Below are positions 33,941 through 46,354 of a stretch of DNA of 64,000 bases, piece by piece (within the stretch, counting starts at the first letter, position 1; every line of letters begins with the position of its first letter). The position numbers and the translations under genes were made by a program. This DNA is from Nageia nagi. Taxonomy: Eukaryota > Pinophyta. Where the stretch lies: contig JBITNC010000001.1 in assembly GCA_050084985.1 (NCBI GenBank), positions 213,466,001-213,530,000 on the forward strand, in the 5' to 3' direction. A model generated the notes under the pieces. That model saw only the letters and a program-made list of their open reading frames with translations. It was not told where the DNA came from and ran no database searches.

Positions 33941-35769
33941 GGATACCCTTTTTCATGATGTTATTTTTCTATATGCTTATGAGGTTATTGGACCCTTGTA
34001 GTTTTATTTTATGATTCATGATGTTATGATGACCTTTTGATGGACTATTATGATGTATATATAGATAGATAGATCTTTGATATTTATGGTACTTGTATGA
34101 TTTTTGATGCATGAGCTTTCATTCTATATATAGATTTATGATAAAATAGGTATAATGTGATGTTATGTAAATTATAATAAACATAATTGTCTTTTAATTA
34201 CTTGATGATGAATAGATGTTAATGATAGATGTAATTTTCAAAATGTATGATGCATAGATATAATTATGGAATGTATGATGTATAATTTTGAGGATACTTT
34301 TTATCATTTTTAAATAATGATAAAATATATAACATATATCAACAAATTAGTTTGATGATGTTACTAATCTCAAAATTAATTTAATAATAAGTAAGATTAT
34401 AGTTGCTATAAACAATAAATCTAATTTATAATTTTAATAAGTTAAGTTACTTTAAGTTATTGATAACGTGGAATAACATAGTTGTTTAAATAAGTTAAGT
34501 TATTTTAGGACATATTTTTATTATATTTTTGCAGAATCAGATACATCATTTTTCGCACTTGGCAATTTTTTACAATAGACACAATGAACTAATCAAATGC
34601 ATATGGGCATTAACTCTATTTTGGTTTATTGTATTTTTTATAGAATTAGTATTTATCATTTTCTATACTTGACAATTTTAAAATAAACGTCTTGACATGA
34701 CAAACTAGTGACTTATGGATGCATATGAACATTAACTTTATCTTGGTTAGGGGAACAATAAATAATCATTATTATCCTTTCCAAAGAAAAGCAAATTTTA
34801 ATAATGTTCAAAGGTAATAGATAATAATAAAAATGGGTTTAACAAAATGATACAAATGACTCTAAACACTAACAAAATACAAACTATGACAAAAGATTAG
34901 GTGATTTTAGATTAGTAACCAAGTTATTATAACATCTACCTTATATTTCTTTATCTTAAGATTTAACAACCTAAGATGATATCAAACAATATTGTTATAT
35001 GTTGATAAAAACCTAAAACTCTGTGTGTGTAGTGAGATTCATTTCCCTTCTTAGATCATTTGAGATGAAATATCTTAGAGACATTAATAAGCTAGTCTAT
35101 CCATATGAAATGTATAGAGGTCCATAGGAAAGAAGGTTGCTAACCAAAATGGACATATTGCCACTCATAAGGTATGCCCCATTGCCAGATAGGCATCCAT
35201 AGCCCTGATGAGGATTAACCCCTCGATCTCACTACAACCTTGCTCTACTGCAAGTCAGGCATCCATAGCCTTAGTAGAGGATATTGTAATCACCCAAGAA
35301 TCATTGATATAATGTAGTAATTTTTTTTTCTTGGGTTTGAGATGAAGTGAATAATAGGATAGACACATAACATTCACTCTTAATATCTCTTAGAATGATT
35401 TCATTCTTTAATGTATTAAGTGTTTGGAGTTTTAGATTTTTCTTCAAACACAAACTTTATATTTTTCTATCATCTATGGTATATCATTTCTTTATGAAAG
35501 AAAAGACAAAGTGAATGTAGTGATAACAAGGAAATTATTCTAAAATGACCTTTTCACACATTACACATTTACTAGATAATCACTTTTACAATGACATGCA
35601 ACATATATTTACATCATACAAGGGCAGGCAATCCAATTGCCAAGTGACCTCTAGATGTTTCCATCTAGGTAGATTTTATAATTTTATAATTTTTATGTGT
35701 TTTATAGTTTTCAATTTTTTAGGATTTTATAATTTTAATTTTTTAGGATTTTATAATTTATAATTTTTT
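33941..35769. other. Convergent spacer between PMD gene and sense ORF (element B)
   Basis: AT-rich, non-coding, homologous to 15913-17774. It has one copy of the 145-bp unit duplicated in A (from about 34692) and a related partial stretch upstream (about 34520-34570). It contains no long polypyrimidine repeat. AT repeats with TTTTATAATTTT lie at 35670-35765. Confidence 0.5.
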
Positions 35770-36990
35770 TTATATTCTTCTAGGGAATCTATTCATGACA
35801 TGTTCAAATCGAGTTTGAATTGCATTAGGATTAAATGAACAATGTGTTGAACTAAACAAAAAACTAAAATCTAATACCACTTGATTATGATAGATTTTTG
35901 GAACACAATAATCTAAGTGTTCGAATGTTATGGTTTGTGTGATTGAGATGATTTGTTCTTGATGTTTTAAAGTCAGTTAGTGAGTATAATCAACTATTAT
36001 TTTGGGCTTTTCTATAGGCCACAGAAGATAGAAATATATCATTAAATCATATTCTAAGTTAGGAGAACACCATAACTCAAATGCGTTGATACAAACAATA
36101 ACTTGATATCTATTTACTTTGACATCCCAACCGTAATATTCACGTGTATCATAAACAATCAAGGCCATTTTTTGTTGCATTTCAATAGGCATGGAAAAGA
36201 TATTTGAATATAAAGGAGTAGGAACATTACGAATAACTTTCATAAAGAGATCTTTGTCATACCTACTTTTGAACCTCGGAAGATAACTTCCATTATTTTG
36301 TACTCTATGTCTTTTTGATAGTTTTTTGATAATCTCATTTCTAACCCTTATTCGATTTATTGTTGTGAGTTTGATAATACAACAAGCTTGCCTTTTCTCT
36401 AATCTTCATTTCCAAATTGTATGTCGCATTTGCATGCGAAGAAATATGTGAGTTTGCCTATATTGTTGTTGTAACATTTTAGGAGGAAAAGCCATAAAAG
36501 TATTTGAAAAATCATAAATTACCCTTTTATGAGGTAAATAATGTAAAAGTTCATCTATCCATTCTAGGCTTTTGGTTAATTGTTTAACATATTTCAACCT
36601 AGCTAAAAGGAGTGAATACTTAGTTAATTGACAATTTATGATGATTCTTGGTATTCCATAAGGCCATTGTAGGCAAAAAGCTGTTATTTCTTATGATATT
36701 CTTTCCCTATGAGTGAAATAGATTTGTGGATCTAAAATAATGCCAGCTTCATATCCATAAAAAGTGACTTCCCAACCATTATTTATACCACAAAACATAT
36801 GGTATGTTCTTTCAAATTGTTCATCAATAGTTAATCATAAATAATTTAAGAGATTAAAATCAAATCTATATTTTAAATATGTTAATGCTAAATCACCTAG
36901 ATATCTTGGCGGTGGAAATCGTACTTGTGGTTGCACTATGCTACCTTCAGCAGATTCCTTTGCCAAATTCATCTTTTCTATTTTAATCAT
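35770..36990 (-). pseudogene. Uncharacterised sense ORF with two repeats (element B)
   Basis: Counterpart of the element A ORF. It runs from ATG at 36990 to TAA at 35770-35772 in one minus-strand frame of 407 codons including a few stops. B keeps Gln and Arg codons (near 36925 and 36919) where A has TAA and TGA, and it continues past the A stop at 17949. The two internal repeats are again visible: RYLGD...GWEV...W-P...P.I...C, and later GWDVKV...LLWPIEKPKII. The TGA after the first repeat (…T-I-W-K-stop) occurs in both A and B. Cys, Trp and aromatic residues are frequent. No known family is recognised. Confidence 0.7.
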
Positions 36991-37076
36991 TAACACTTGA
37001 CAAATATTAATACTTTTATTTATTTATTATTTTAACAATAAAATAAAACAAAAGAAGACTAATGTACACTTTTTTT

Positions 37077-38130
37077 TTATGTATAGAAGGGTCGAAGATG
37101 CATGATATTTATAGGTTCATGCTCTTCATTTCCTTCTAAATTTGATAAATGATAAGTTCCTTTACCAAATTTTTTCTTAATGATATATGGTCCTAACTAA
37201 TTTGGAGCAAACTTATCTCTAAGCTGTCATTCTATTCGTGAAGTTTGTTGATTTTCTTTTTAAACCAAATCACCTATTTTGAACTCATGAATTAGAGCCC
37301 TTTTATCAAAAGCTCATTTTATCCTCTTCTGATAAATATGCATATGCTCTAAAGCATTAATATTTTTCATCTAATAGCAATAACTAATCTAAGTGAGTTT
37401 GTCTTGCTCCTTCATCTGAATTTTGCTCACTTAGATTTACTCTAAGGGATGGTATCTCAAGTTCTATGGGTAGGATGGCTTCTATTCCATATACTAAAGA
37501 GAATGGTGTTGCCCCAATAGGAGTGCATACACTGGTATAATAATCCCATAAGGCTTTTGGTATTTGCATATGCCAATATCTATGAGAATCATTTACTATT
37601 TTTGCTAAGATATTCCTAATAGTTTTATTAGTAGCCTCTGCCTGTCCATTGCCTTATGGATAATATGGAGTGGAAAAACTTTATTTAATTTTATACTTAT
37701 CACATATTTGTTTTACATCCTTATTTTTTAAATTTTTTCCATTATCTATAATTAATTGGTTTGATATGCTGAATCTACATATAATATAATTTTCTATAAA
37801 TTCAGCAATTCGTGAACTAGTGGTGGAAGTCATGGGAATAGTGTCTACCCATTTAGTAAAATATTCAGTTGCTGTAATGATGAACTTGTGTCCACTAGAA
37901 GATGTAGATGTAATTTTTCCTATTAAATCTAATGCCCATTTAGAGAATGGTCAAAGTGATTGTATAGGATGTAGTTCTTGAGATGGTTGTGAAAATAAAT
38001 GAGCATATTATTGACATTTAAAACATTTTTTAACATATTCACAACAATCTTTTTCCATAGTTGGCCAATAATACCCCATTCGTATTAATCATTTTACAAT
38101 CGCAACACCATTAAAATGTCCTCTACATGT
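37077..38130 (-). pseudogene. Integrase (element B)
   Basis: Homologous to the integrase of A, with the same zinc-binding and catalytic-core layout. The best open piece is 37384-37569 (ALWDYYTSVCTPIGATPFSL, then RVNLSEQNSDEGARQT). Against A there is a 2-bp deletion near 37363, which shifts the frame in the C-terminal part, plus several stops. The pol frame ends in TAA at about 37077-37079. Confidence 0.85.
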
Positions 38131-38449
38131 TCCATCATGGGTGGAGGATATAGCTTTTTTAATATCATTCCATTCAAGACATGTGAGTAAAATACCATTG
38201 AAATTTCACTGATGCAAGATATCCCCTATCAAACAATATTTAGTTGCTTTAATTTTAAAAGCTCATCATGATGATTTATTAAGGTTTGTAGGAAGAGTTC
38301 CAAATTTTAAAAAATCTATCAATTCTTTGTACCAATTATCTTTATCAGTTACGTCAATATTTAATACACTTTTTTCTTCATCTTCCTGTTGTATTGATGA
38401 TTGAGACAATTGAATTATTTCAACTTGAATTGAAAATTTTTTAGGATCT

Positions 38450-38835
38450 TCTGGGATAAGAGATCCAATAGAAGCCATAGCATCTACAAATCTATTACAT
38501 GATCTTGGTGCCACTTCTATATTAAATTGGTCAAAAAGTTTTAATAATTCCTCAACTAATGCTTTATACTTTTGAAGTAAAGGTTCTTTACATTGATAGA
38601 TTCCTTTCACTTGATTTACGATGAGTAAAGAATCTTCAATAATCTAAATTATTTTAAGTTTTAATTTAACAGTAGTTTTTAATGCTAATATCAAAGCCTC
38701 ATATTCTACATTATTATTAGTACAAGGAAATTTTAGTTTAAATGAATATGGTATAGGGATCCCTTGCAGTGTTATAAATACAACACCTACTCCACCACCT
38801 TGTTCACATAGAGAACCATCAAAGTGTATTGTCAT
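38450..38835 (-). pseudogene. Second RNase H, archaeal type (element B)
   Basis: The minus-strand frame begins MTIHFDGSLCEQGGGVGVVF and continues KFPCTNNNVEYEALILALKT. A stop follows near 38642, and then KGIYQCKEPLLQKYKALVEE and RFVDAMASIGS. Same domain as in A. The 38266-38610 frame runs on through a short acidic stretch toward integrase. Confidence 0.86.
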
Positions 38836-38880
38836 ATCCCAATCATCTTTATGTTCTATAGGTATTTCAATTTCATCTAA

Positions 38881-39545
38881 TTAAAACACCCCATCATCAG
38901 GTAATTCAATGACAAGTGGTTTATTATCTTGTAATGGAGCATCAGCGAGATAATCAACAATTACTTGTCCTTTTATTAACTTTTGTCCAATAAAATGTAA
39001 ATAAATTTCAGTTAAGTGCATTATCCACTTTGCAGTTCTTGAATTTTGATAGGTTTTATTCATCATATATTTCAATGGATCCACTTTAGAGATGACATAT
39101 GTTGTATGATTAAGCATATAATGTCAAATTTTTTTAGTAGCAAAATGACAGCAAGACATAATTTTTCCAAATATATATACTTAATCTCATAGCTCACAAG
39201 TGTTCTACTTAGATAATATATAGCTTGTTCTTTATTGTGTTCATTCTTTTGAGCAAGCATTGTTCCTAAAGTAGTTTCAGTAGCAAAAATATATAACAAA
39301 AAGGGTATACCCTTTCTTGGTGGACTTAATATAGGAGGAGTTAATAAATATCTTTTAATTTCATCGAATGCATCTTGTTGCTCTTTGCGCCAATGATATT
39401 CTACTCCTTTTTTTAATATTTTTATAAATGGCTTGCATTTATCAAAAAGTTGAGCTATAAACCTTCTAATGGCTTGTAACTTGCCTTGTAAACTTTTTAA
39501 TTGTTTTAGATTTGCAAGAGGTGGCATGTCTACTACTACCTTCAC
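38881..39545 (-). pseudogene. RT connection and first, degenerate RNase H (element B)
   Basis: Reads LKQLKSLQGKLQAIRRFI, then FLLYIFATETTLGTMLAQ and AIYYLSRTLVSYEIKYIYLE, and LNHTTYVISKVDPLKYMM in the next frame after a 1-bp difference near 39144. The catalytic Asp of a normal RNase H is replaced by Ala-Thr here and by Thr-Thr in A, so the Asp is missing in both copies. Confidence 0.85.
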
Positions 39546-40260
39546 TTTACTAGGATCTATTTCAATTCCTCATCGTGACATAATAAATCCTAATAATTTT
39601 CCTGAAGTTACACCAAAAACACATTTTTTTAGATTTAATCTTACTTTATGTTCTAATAATCTAAGACTTTAATTAGGTCTTTTCCATGATCTACTCGATA
39701 TTTAGATCTAACCAACAAATCATCGCATAATCTTCTACTATGTCGTGCATATAATCATGGAATATATAAGTCATAGCCCTTTGATAAGTTGCCCTAGCAT
39801 TTTTTAATCCAAAAGGCATAACTTTATAATAAAAGGTACCCCAAGTAGTTATAAAAGCTATTTTATGTTGATCTTCAATGGCTATTTTTATTTGATTATA
39901 ACTAGAAAATCCATCCATTAATGACAACATATCATGTCTTGCTGTCAAATCTACCAAACTATCAATGCTAGGTAGAGGGAAATCATCCTTAGGACAAGCT
40001 TTGTTAAGATCACGAAAATCTATGCATATTCTTATTTTTTCACTTTGTTTTTTCATAGGTACCATATTAGATATCCAATCTAAATAATCTATAGGTTGTA
40101 TAAATTTAGCTTCTAATAATTTTTGAAGTTCTTCTTTTACCATTAATGCTATAGTAGGATGCATTTTACGTAATTTTTGTTTAACAAGTTTAGCATCAGA
40201 TTTTAATGCTAAATTATGTACTACTAATTTAGGATCTATTCCAGGCATGTCTGCATATGA
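39546..40260 (-). pseudogene. Reverse transcriptase, frameshifted at YVDD (element B)
   Basis: From 40248 the frame reads MPGIDPKLVVHNLALKSDAK, PTIALMVKEELQKLLEAKFI, KIRICIDFRDLNKACPKDDF, MDGFSSYNQIKIA and MPFGLKNARATYQRAM. At 39720-39735 the sequence has one base less than A inside the catalytic Y-V-D-D codons, so the frame leaves the motif after the Tyr (EDY then a wrong frame). This deletion alone would inactivate the enzyme. Confidence 0.93.
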
Positions 40261-40722
40261 CTATGCAAATACCTTTTCTTGTTCTTTTAATAAGGTTATA
40301 ATTTCTTCTTGTTCATTTTCCATGAGGTTTTCTCCTAATTGAATAATTTTAGGATTTTGAGGATTATTACTAATATTTAATTCTAAGACTTTTTCACTAA
40401 GCATATGCGACCCTTCTTCTAATTGATTTGGTACTGGTATCCAACCGTTATCATTAACACTATATTCTTCATCATGTTCTTGAGTTTGTTCATTCATGCA
40501 TACTTGACTTTCATCTATCAGAATTCTTTTAAATAATCTCCCATCTACTTTACCCATTATATGTAAAGGTGGATCAAGTCCACCTGGTCCATCATTATTA
40601 AATTTTTCTTGTTCGTAGAAGGTGATACTAGGTTGTTGAGATATCTTCAAACTTTCAACTATTGAAATAAAATTATCGAGGTTACTAACATCCACTTGAA
40701 TTTCTTGTAGAATTTGATTCAT
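40261..40722 (-). pseudogene. Protease remnant fused to linker by deletion (element B)
   Basis: The open frame carries the protease start (MGKVDGRLFKRILIDE) and then jumps at about 40510 to linker sequence (CMNEQTQEHDEEYSVNDNGW) that in A lies 1.4 kb further along. The flap and closing motif of the protease are gone. The junction keeps the reading frame. Both ends in A carry a short TTTCAT/TTCAT-like match, so deletion between micro-homologies is likely. Confidence 0.85.
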
Positions 40723-43592
40723 AGCTTCCCTATAACTCTCAAACTATTGTAATAATTCAAATAAGGTCATCTTAACTAGAGACATTTTTAATTATCATTG
40801 AAGAGCACCTTTTATTGAAACTTTAGGTTGTTGTGGAGGAGGTATAGGTTGTATATTAATTGGGTTTGATATTGATTGATTTTTTCTTGGATTATCCTAT
40901 TTAGTTTGATATTATTGTGCTCATGTAGCTATACCAATCATATGTATTGAATCATCTATAGTTCCTATAAATGGTATATCCTTATTATTCCATGTATAGT
41001 TCATTTGGTTTGGGATAATTGCCACATTGTTAGCCTGATGTGAAGGTAAGGGGTTTTGATATATCCTTAAATTTTGATTCGAAGGCACAATCGGATTATC
41101 CACATCTATTTTTTGACTATCTATCAAGTCTTGAATTTTATGTTGTAAAGTTTGACATTTATTTGTATTATGTCCTTTTTGCCTATGATAAGCATAAAAT
41201 TCATTCTCCTTATACCATTTGCTTCCTTTAGCATTAGGATTTTTAGGTTTTATATCAGGTAATGTGATCATACCATTATCACATAATTTTTTAAGTATTT
41301 CAGATAATGGTTCTGATAATGGGGTAAAATTTCTTTTAGGCTTAGGTTCAACATTTTCTTTGATTTTTGAAGATTGACTAGAATTTTCTATCATAGCTAT
41401 TTGATTATTTTATGGTTGTTTACTAATGTTTTCATATTGATTACCCTTTTTGTATTCTTTTTTCTTGAGTTTTAGTTCTCCATCTTGAATTTTAACTCTT
41501 TCTATAACTACTTCCTGAGCAATAGCTTCTTCAAAAGTTTTATGTTGTTGAATTTGGAGAATACTAGCTATTGGTCTTAAACAACTTTGGCTAAATAATT
41601 TAACCAATTCTTCTTGTGGTATTGTATAAGGCATACTAGTGAGTATAGCCCGCCATCTTGAGATGTAATCTTGTATAGTTTCATCAGGAAACTGTTGTAA
41701 TCTTGTAAGATCAGTAATTGAAGATCTTTCTTTAATATTAATTCTAAAGTGTTCAAGAAATTTATTAGCCAATTGTTCGAATGTATATAGACTATGGATA
41801 GGTAAACTATTATACCAATCCAAATCTTGACCTGTGAGTGTCATAGGAAATATACGTAACATTAATGAGTCATCATTAGCTATCTAGTAGCTAGAAAATG
41901 TAAATTTTCTCAAGTGTTCTTTGGGATCTTCTCTTCCCTTGAATGATTCTATCTTAGAAAATTCAAACATATATGGTAATTTCTTTTTTGGAACACTTGT
42001 ATAAATAGGTTCATTGCAAATGTTTCTATAATTTAACTTTTTAAGTCTTTGAACATTCATTTCTCGATTTATAAAATCCTTCATAAAGTCTTATAATTCT
42101 TTATCAGTTCTATGACCTTGAGTGTGTCTATGATATCTTCGAGTATTCAGATCCTTTTTCGAAATTGATCTTAAAGTGTAAGACTCATAGTCAGAAGGAA
42201 ACTCTGATGGTGGTGGAGACAATATTTTAAGAGATGAATGATGTCACAAAATAGGGATTTTAGGAGGTTTTTGGGATATACTTTTTCCATATAGATCTTT
42301 CCTTTGTAATTAGGTTGTTTTGTTTGATTTTGAGTTTGTTCAACCCAACTTTTAATGGAATCTTGCTTTTGTTTATCATATAATTTTTGAAGTTCTAGTT
42401 CTTTATCCATTTCCTTTTGTAATAGAATGGCTATCTCTTTATCCATCACTTCTTGTTTGTCTAAGTAAGGTTCTCGATATCTTTGTATTTGACTTCCTTC
42501 AGGAGTTTTAGGTTTCAAATTTTTTATTTTTTGATATCCATCCCACTATCTTTGTTTTTCTTTCTCCATACGTAGATATTGTTCCCTTTTTATTTTTTCA
42601 TTTTCTAATTCTTTAAGTTGTAATTCCTATAAATGAAGTTGAATCTCATGTTCTTTATGAAGTCTTTTCTTTTTTTGTTCTAGGAACTCATTTCTTTTTT
42701 TGTTTGCTTATTCTTGTTTTATGAATTTCATTTTATCTCTAAGAAGTTTATCTTTCATTTCTTTTAATTTATTCTCTTGTTCTTGAATTTTAATGAATTC
42801 ATTAACTTTTCTATTTTCTTCCTTTAGAAGATACTGCATCTCTATGGCCTTTTTAATGTCATCAGCATATATTTCCATGAATTTTTGATTAGCTTTTGTT
42901 TTATATAATCATCATTCTTTTAGTTCTTCATAAGAAGGTATCTCTTCTATTTTGAACTTAGATTTCCTTCTATTTAATCCTCCATTTAAGGAATAAGATT
43001 TCTCCATTTGCTTCATTGAAGGAGCTCTTTGAGATAAATTACTCATAGGTATTGATACTTCATTTTTTCCTAATTCAAGAGATTTATGAGAAAAAGAAGA
43101 TCCCTCTTTTCGAATTAAAGAACTGACTCTTCAACCATCTGATAATTAACAAATGACTCTTTCATATTTAACTTTATATGGCTTAGTCTCTGGTACTGCT
43201 ATGGTTTCGGCCCGAGATTTATCCTCATCAATTTCTAAGTTATCATGCCTTTGATTTATTTTTTCCACATCTCCTAGTAAACTAGAAGACATCTTAGGAA
43301 TAGCCCTATAATTAGCTAGGCAATGATGAATTTCAATTAAATCTTCATCTAACACTTGCATTCTAGCCTTGGTAACAGGATCCTCTATGATTTGTCTTTG
43401 CAATCTAGATTAATCATAATCCCAATCCCAATCTTTACCTACATAATGAACTACCCATGGATCTGATTCATCTAAAGGAGGTGGCCTCCTAACTAAAGAC
43501 TCTATCAGATCCATATTATCTGGATCAATTTCTTGTATTTCAAATGGGTGTTCTTGCATTTTCTTAGCGATCATACTTCTAGTTTGAACCAT
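40723..43592 (-). pseudogene. gag (element B)
   Basis: The minus-strand frame starts MVQTRSMIAKKMQEHPFEIQ at 43592. Long charged coiled-coil-like parts follow (MDKEIAILLQKEMDKELELQ, 42440-42360). Next is the capsid-like part (KIESFKGREDPKEHLRKFTF at about 41960-41890, then MLRIFPMTLTGQDLDWYNSL at 41862 and YISRWRAILTSM). Last is a zinc-knuckle-like segment at about 41210-41130 in which the first Cys is Tyr (EFYAYHRQKGHNTNKCQTL), a likely loss of function. Open pieces: 43410-43592, 43146-43403, 42171-42518, 41884-42084, 41410-41862 and 40921-41394. Confidence 0.88.
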
Positions 43593-45515
43593 TTTTTTTT
43601 AGATATTATAAACAAACATCGTAAAAAAGAAACTCTATTTTTATCTTTTATATTATGTTTTCGAGAAAACAATTTAATGCACAAGCATCCTATATGCAAA
43701 ATTACTTTTAACAATATGATTATCTTTTTAACTTTTTCACATATTTTTAATGTCTGAGTTAAATGAATGATATGAGTTCTTCATTTTTAGTCTTTTTAAT
43801 TTTTCTAGTTTGTTTTGACTAGTCAAGTGTTAAACAAGGTAGGTTGGGTAATCCTAAGTAATGTTTGCAAGTCTCTATGGGTTTTGGCTTGGTTCTAGAT
43901 GAGTCTCCTTTTTTGACTCCTACCTAAAGGGAAGTCACCTTGGTCATCACCTCCAAGTGTAACTTGGCTCTATGGATTCAAGTGTGTTATGTCGGTGGGT
44001 ACAAAGGAGTAATAATTAACGATTGGTAGTGACATCCAACTCGTTAATGTTCAATTATTCCTTTAAGGCCTTATGAAATGTATTTAAACAAGTAAAATAC
44101 ATTTATGCATACTACCCTTCCAAACATTCATGTCCATTTACTTATCTTATCTTAATGTGATACAATCAAAAGTTTATTTTAAGTGGACTTTGACCTTAAT
44201 AAAACCCATTGTTATTTTTTAATTATAATGTGATTCATTATCCAACCTCTTAATGATGTTCATTAACTCCTTCCAGCTATGGAAGTTTTATATGTGATAA
44301 ATTTCCTCTTCTTACTAGTCACATATCTCTTCAATCTCCAATGGAGTGGTAAGAGTAGACTTAGTAAAAAGCCATTAAGTGTAGATAAATTAATTAAGTG
44401 AGGTTCAATTACTCCTCCAAGAGTCACATATCCCTTCGACCTCCAATGGAGTGGTAAGGATAGACATCTTTAAGAGTGTTAATGTGAAGTATATTTCCAA
44501 ATAATATGTGAATAAATTTTACCTCTTTCACTTAACTTATTTCTGATTACTTAAGATCGCTTGAAGCGCAAAAGTGAGAGCATACTTTGTTAAGTGAAAG
44601 TACTTAGTGTATTCGAATCCCACCAATTTATTAACCATTTAATATGATTTATACTACCCAAAACTTGATTTATTTTCCTTAAGTTCATTCCTTTTAATGT
44701 GATTCATTTACTCCTTCCAATTGTGGAAGTATTATGTGTAGTAAATTACCTCCTCTTACTAGTCACATATCCCTTCGACCTCCAATGGAGTGGTAAGGGT
44801 AGACTTGGTAAGAAGTCATTATGTGTGATATATTAACCAAATTAATGATAATGTGAATGTGAAAGAAAAGAGGAATTAATTAATCCTTCTTATCAGGTCT
44901 ATTCTAGTCACCTTAGATCACATGAAGCACAAAGCGAGAGCATAAGTAGACAAGATAAAAAGTATTAATGTGTACGTACCCTTCACCCAAAACATGAAAA
45001 TAAATACATAACATTATACATAAAATAAATTAATAAAAAAAAATACATTTAACCTTTTCTATCCGTTCTTATATGCATTCTAGGTAAAGGAATCATAGTC
45101 AAAAGTATCCTTCTCTTTTAACAATATATTATATATATGTATTTATTTTATTTTATATTTTTATTATTATTTTTTTTTAGAAATAACAAAAGGAGACAAG
45201 ATGACCTGGAGTAAGAGTCACCAGCATTTAAATAGAGATCGCTAGCATTTCTTTTGAGTTACCGGCATCCAATTCCAATTGCTAGCATTTATAATGAAAT
45301 TGCCAACGTTTAGTCTAGATTACTTTGTAAATCACTGGCGTTCCTTTTGAGTCATCGACATCCAATTCCAATCGTTGGCATTTTTGCAATAGATTTCCTA
45401 TAAAAAGCATAGATCACAAAATTTAAATTTAGTATATGGAATAACTTGAATAAACCAGATAATAGAAAGGTAGAATTATTTTAACATAAACAAAAAGCCT
45501 CCCTATCAATGATGG
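43593..45515 (-). other. 5' leader of element B
   Basis: Non-coding, colinear with the leader of A. Diverged repeat units with CTTCTTACTAGTCACATAT, CCTCCAATGGAGTGGTAAG and AAGCCATTAAGTG recur near 44310, 44420 and 44755. At 45215-45385 there are at least seven copies of the TCACCGGCATTT-like motif spaced about 20-26 bp apart, the largest cluster in the window. Confidence 0.6.
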
Positions 45516-45540
45516 AGGGGCCCTCCTTCTAGCACCAGAA
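45516..45540 (-). other. Primer-binding site of element B
   Basis: The minus strand next to the 5' LTR reads TTCTGGTGCTAGAAGGAGGG. The tRNA is not assigned. Confidence 0.6.
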
Positions 45541-46349
45541 TGTTATAGTGAAAATAGAGTTGGAATGTAGAATAACATAAAATACAATTATTCTTAGATT
45601 TTCATTGAACTTCAAATTATGCAAAATAGGTAGAAATGTTGTAATTGTAAATTAATATTGATTTTCAGCTCAAACTACAATTTGCCCTTAGAAGGGACTT
45701 TTACAAATGCCATTTGCCAAAATGAGAGTATTAGATCTTCATTATTTTTGATTTGCTTACTTCTCTCCTTGATATGGACAACCTGTAAATCCTACACACA
45801 TGCAAAAGATAATAACATCAAAGCATCTATGTATGACATGTATTAAATTGAAACTAGCATAAAACAATAAAAGGTATGAGCTCATAAGATTTTGGCAGCA
45901 TTACCCTACTTCAAAAAATGGGTCCCTATTGCTTTGTTTTGGCTTGTATTTATAGATTTTTGGGTGAGATTTTCTAAGGCTGGTAAGGGGAAGTCAAAAG
46001 CCACCATAGGTCATAATTGACCCCCTCTATCCACTGCATCTTGGAAGAATGAGATGTTATAATTTTCTTTTATTATTTTTTATTTCTGTTCAGCTTTTAC
46101 AGGGTCATCGGTGATTACTAGGCAGACACTGGTGACATCCTAAAATGCTAGTGATTATTTTGGGTCACTAGCGACTAGTTTATCATAGCCAAATTTTACC
46201 AAAAAAGGGTCATTTGACCACTCATTTTGCATGTACTCAATGAGAGCTATCCAATCATATGGTTTTTTAAACCTATTTTATATGGTCACAAAGAGTTATG
46301 ATTATTTCAATGTTTACTAGTTAAAAAGGGACATTTTTAGGTGTCTACA
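45541..46349 (-). repeat. 5' LTR of element B
   Basis: Partner of 30019-30829, roughly 95% alike by eye, mostly C/T and G/A differences. TATAAATA is at 45947-45954 (minus). It is followed by ATTAT (46350-46354), the target duplication that also precedes the left LTR. Confidence 0.95.
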
Positions 46350-46354
46350 ATTAT

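Larger units (their letters stand above)
30019..46349 (-). mobile_element. Element B: Tat-like Ty3/gypsy retrotransposon with fuller antisense PMD gene
   Basis: A 16.33-kb relative of element A in the same orientation, with 811- and 809-bp LTRs and target duplication ATTAT (30014-30018 and 46350-46354). The domain order is the same. Compared with A, the PMD gene is about 825 bp longer and includes the full domain. About 1.4 kb of protease and linker is deleted, and the reverse transcriptase has a 1-bp deletion in the YVDD motif. The LTRs of B differ from those of A much more than each pair differs internally, so A and B are separate subfamilies with separate insertions, not a local duplication. 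Confidence 0.93.
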
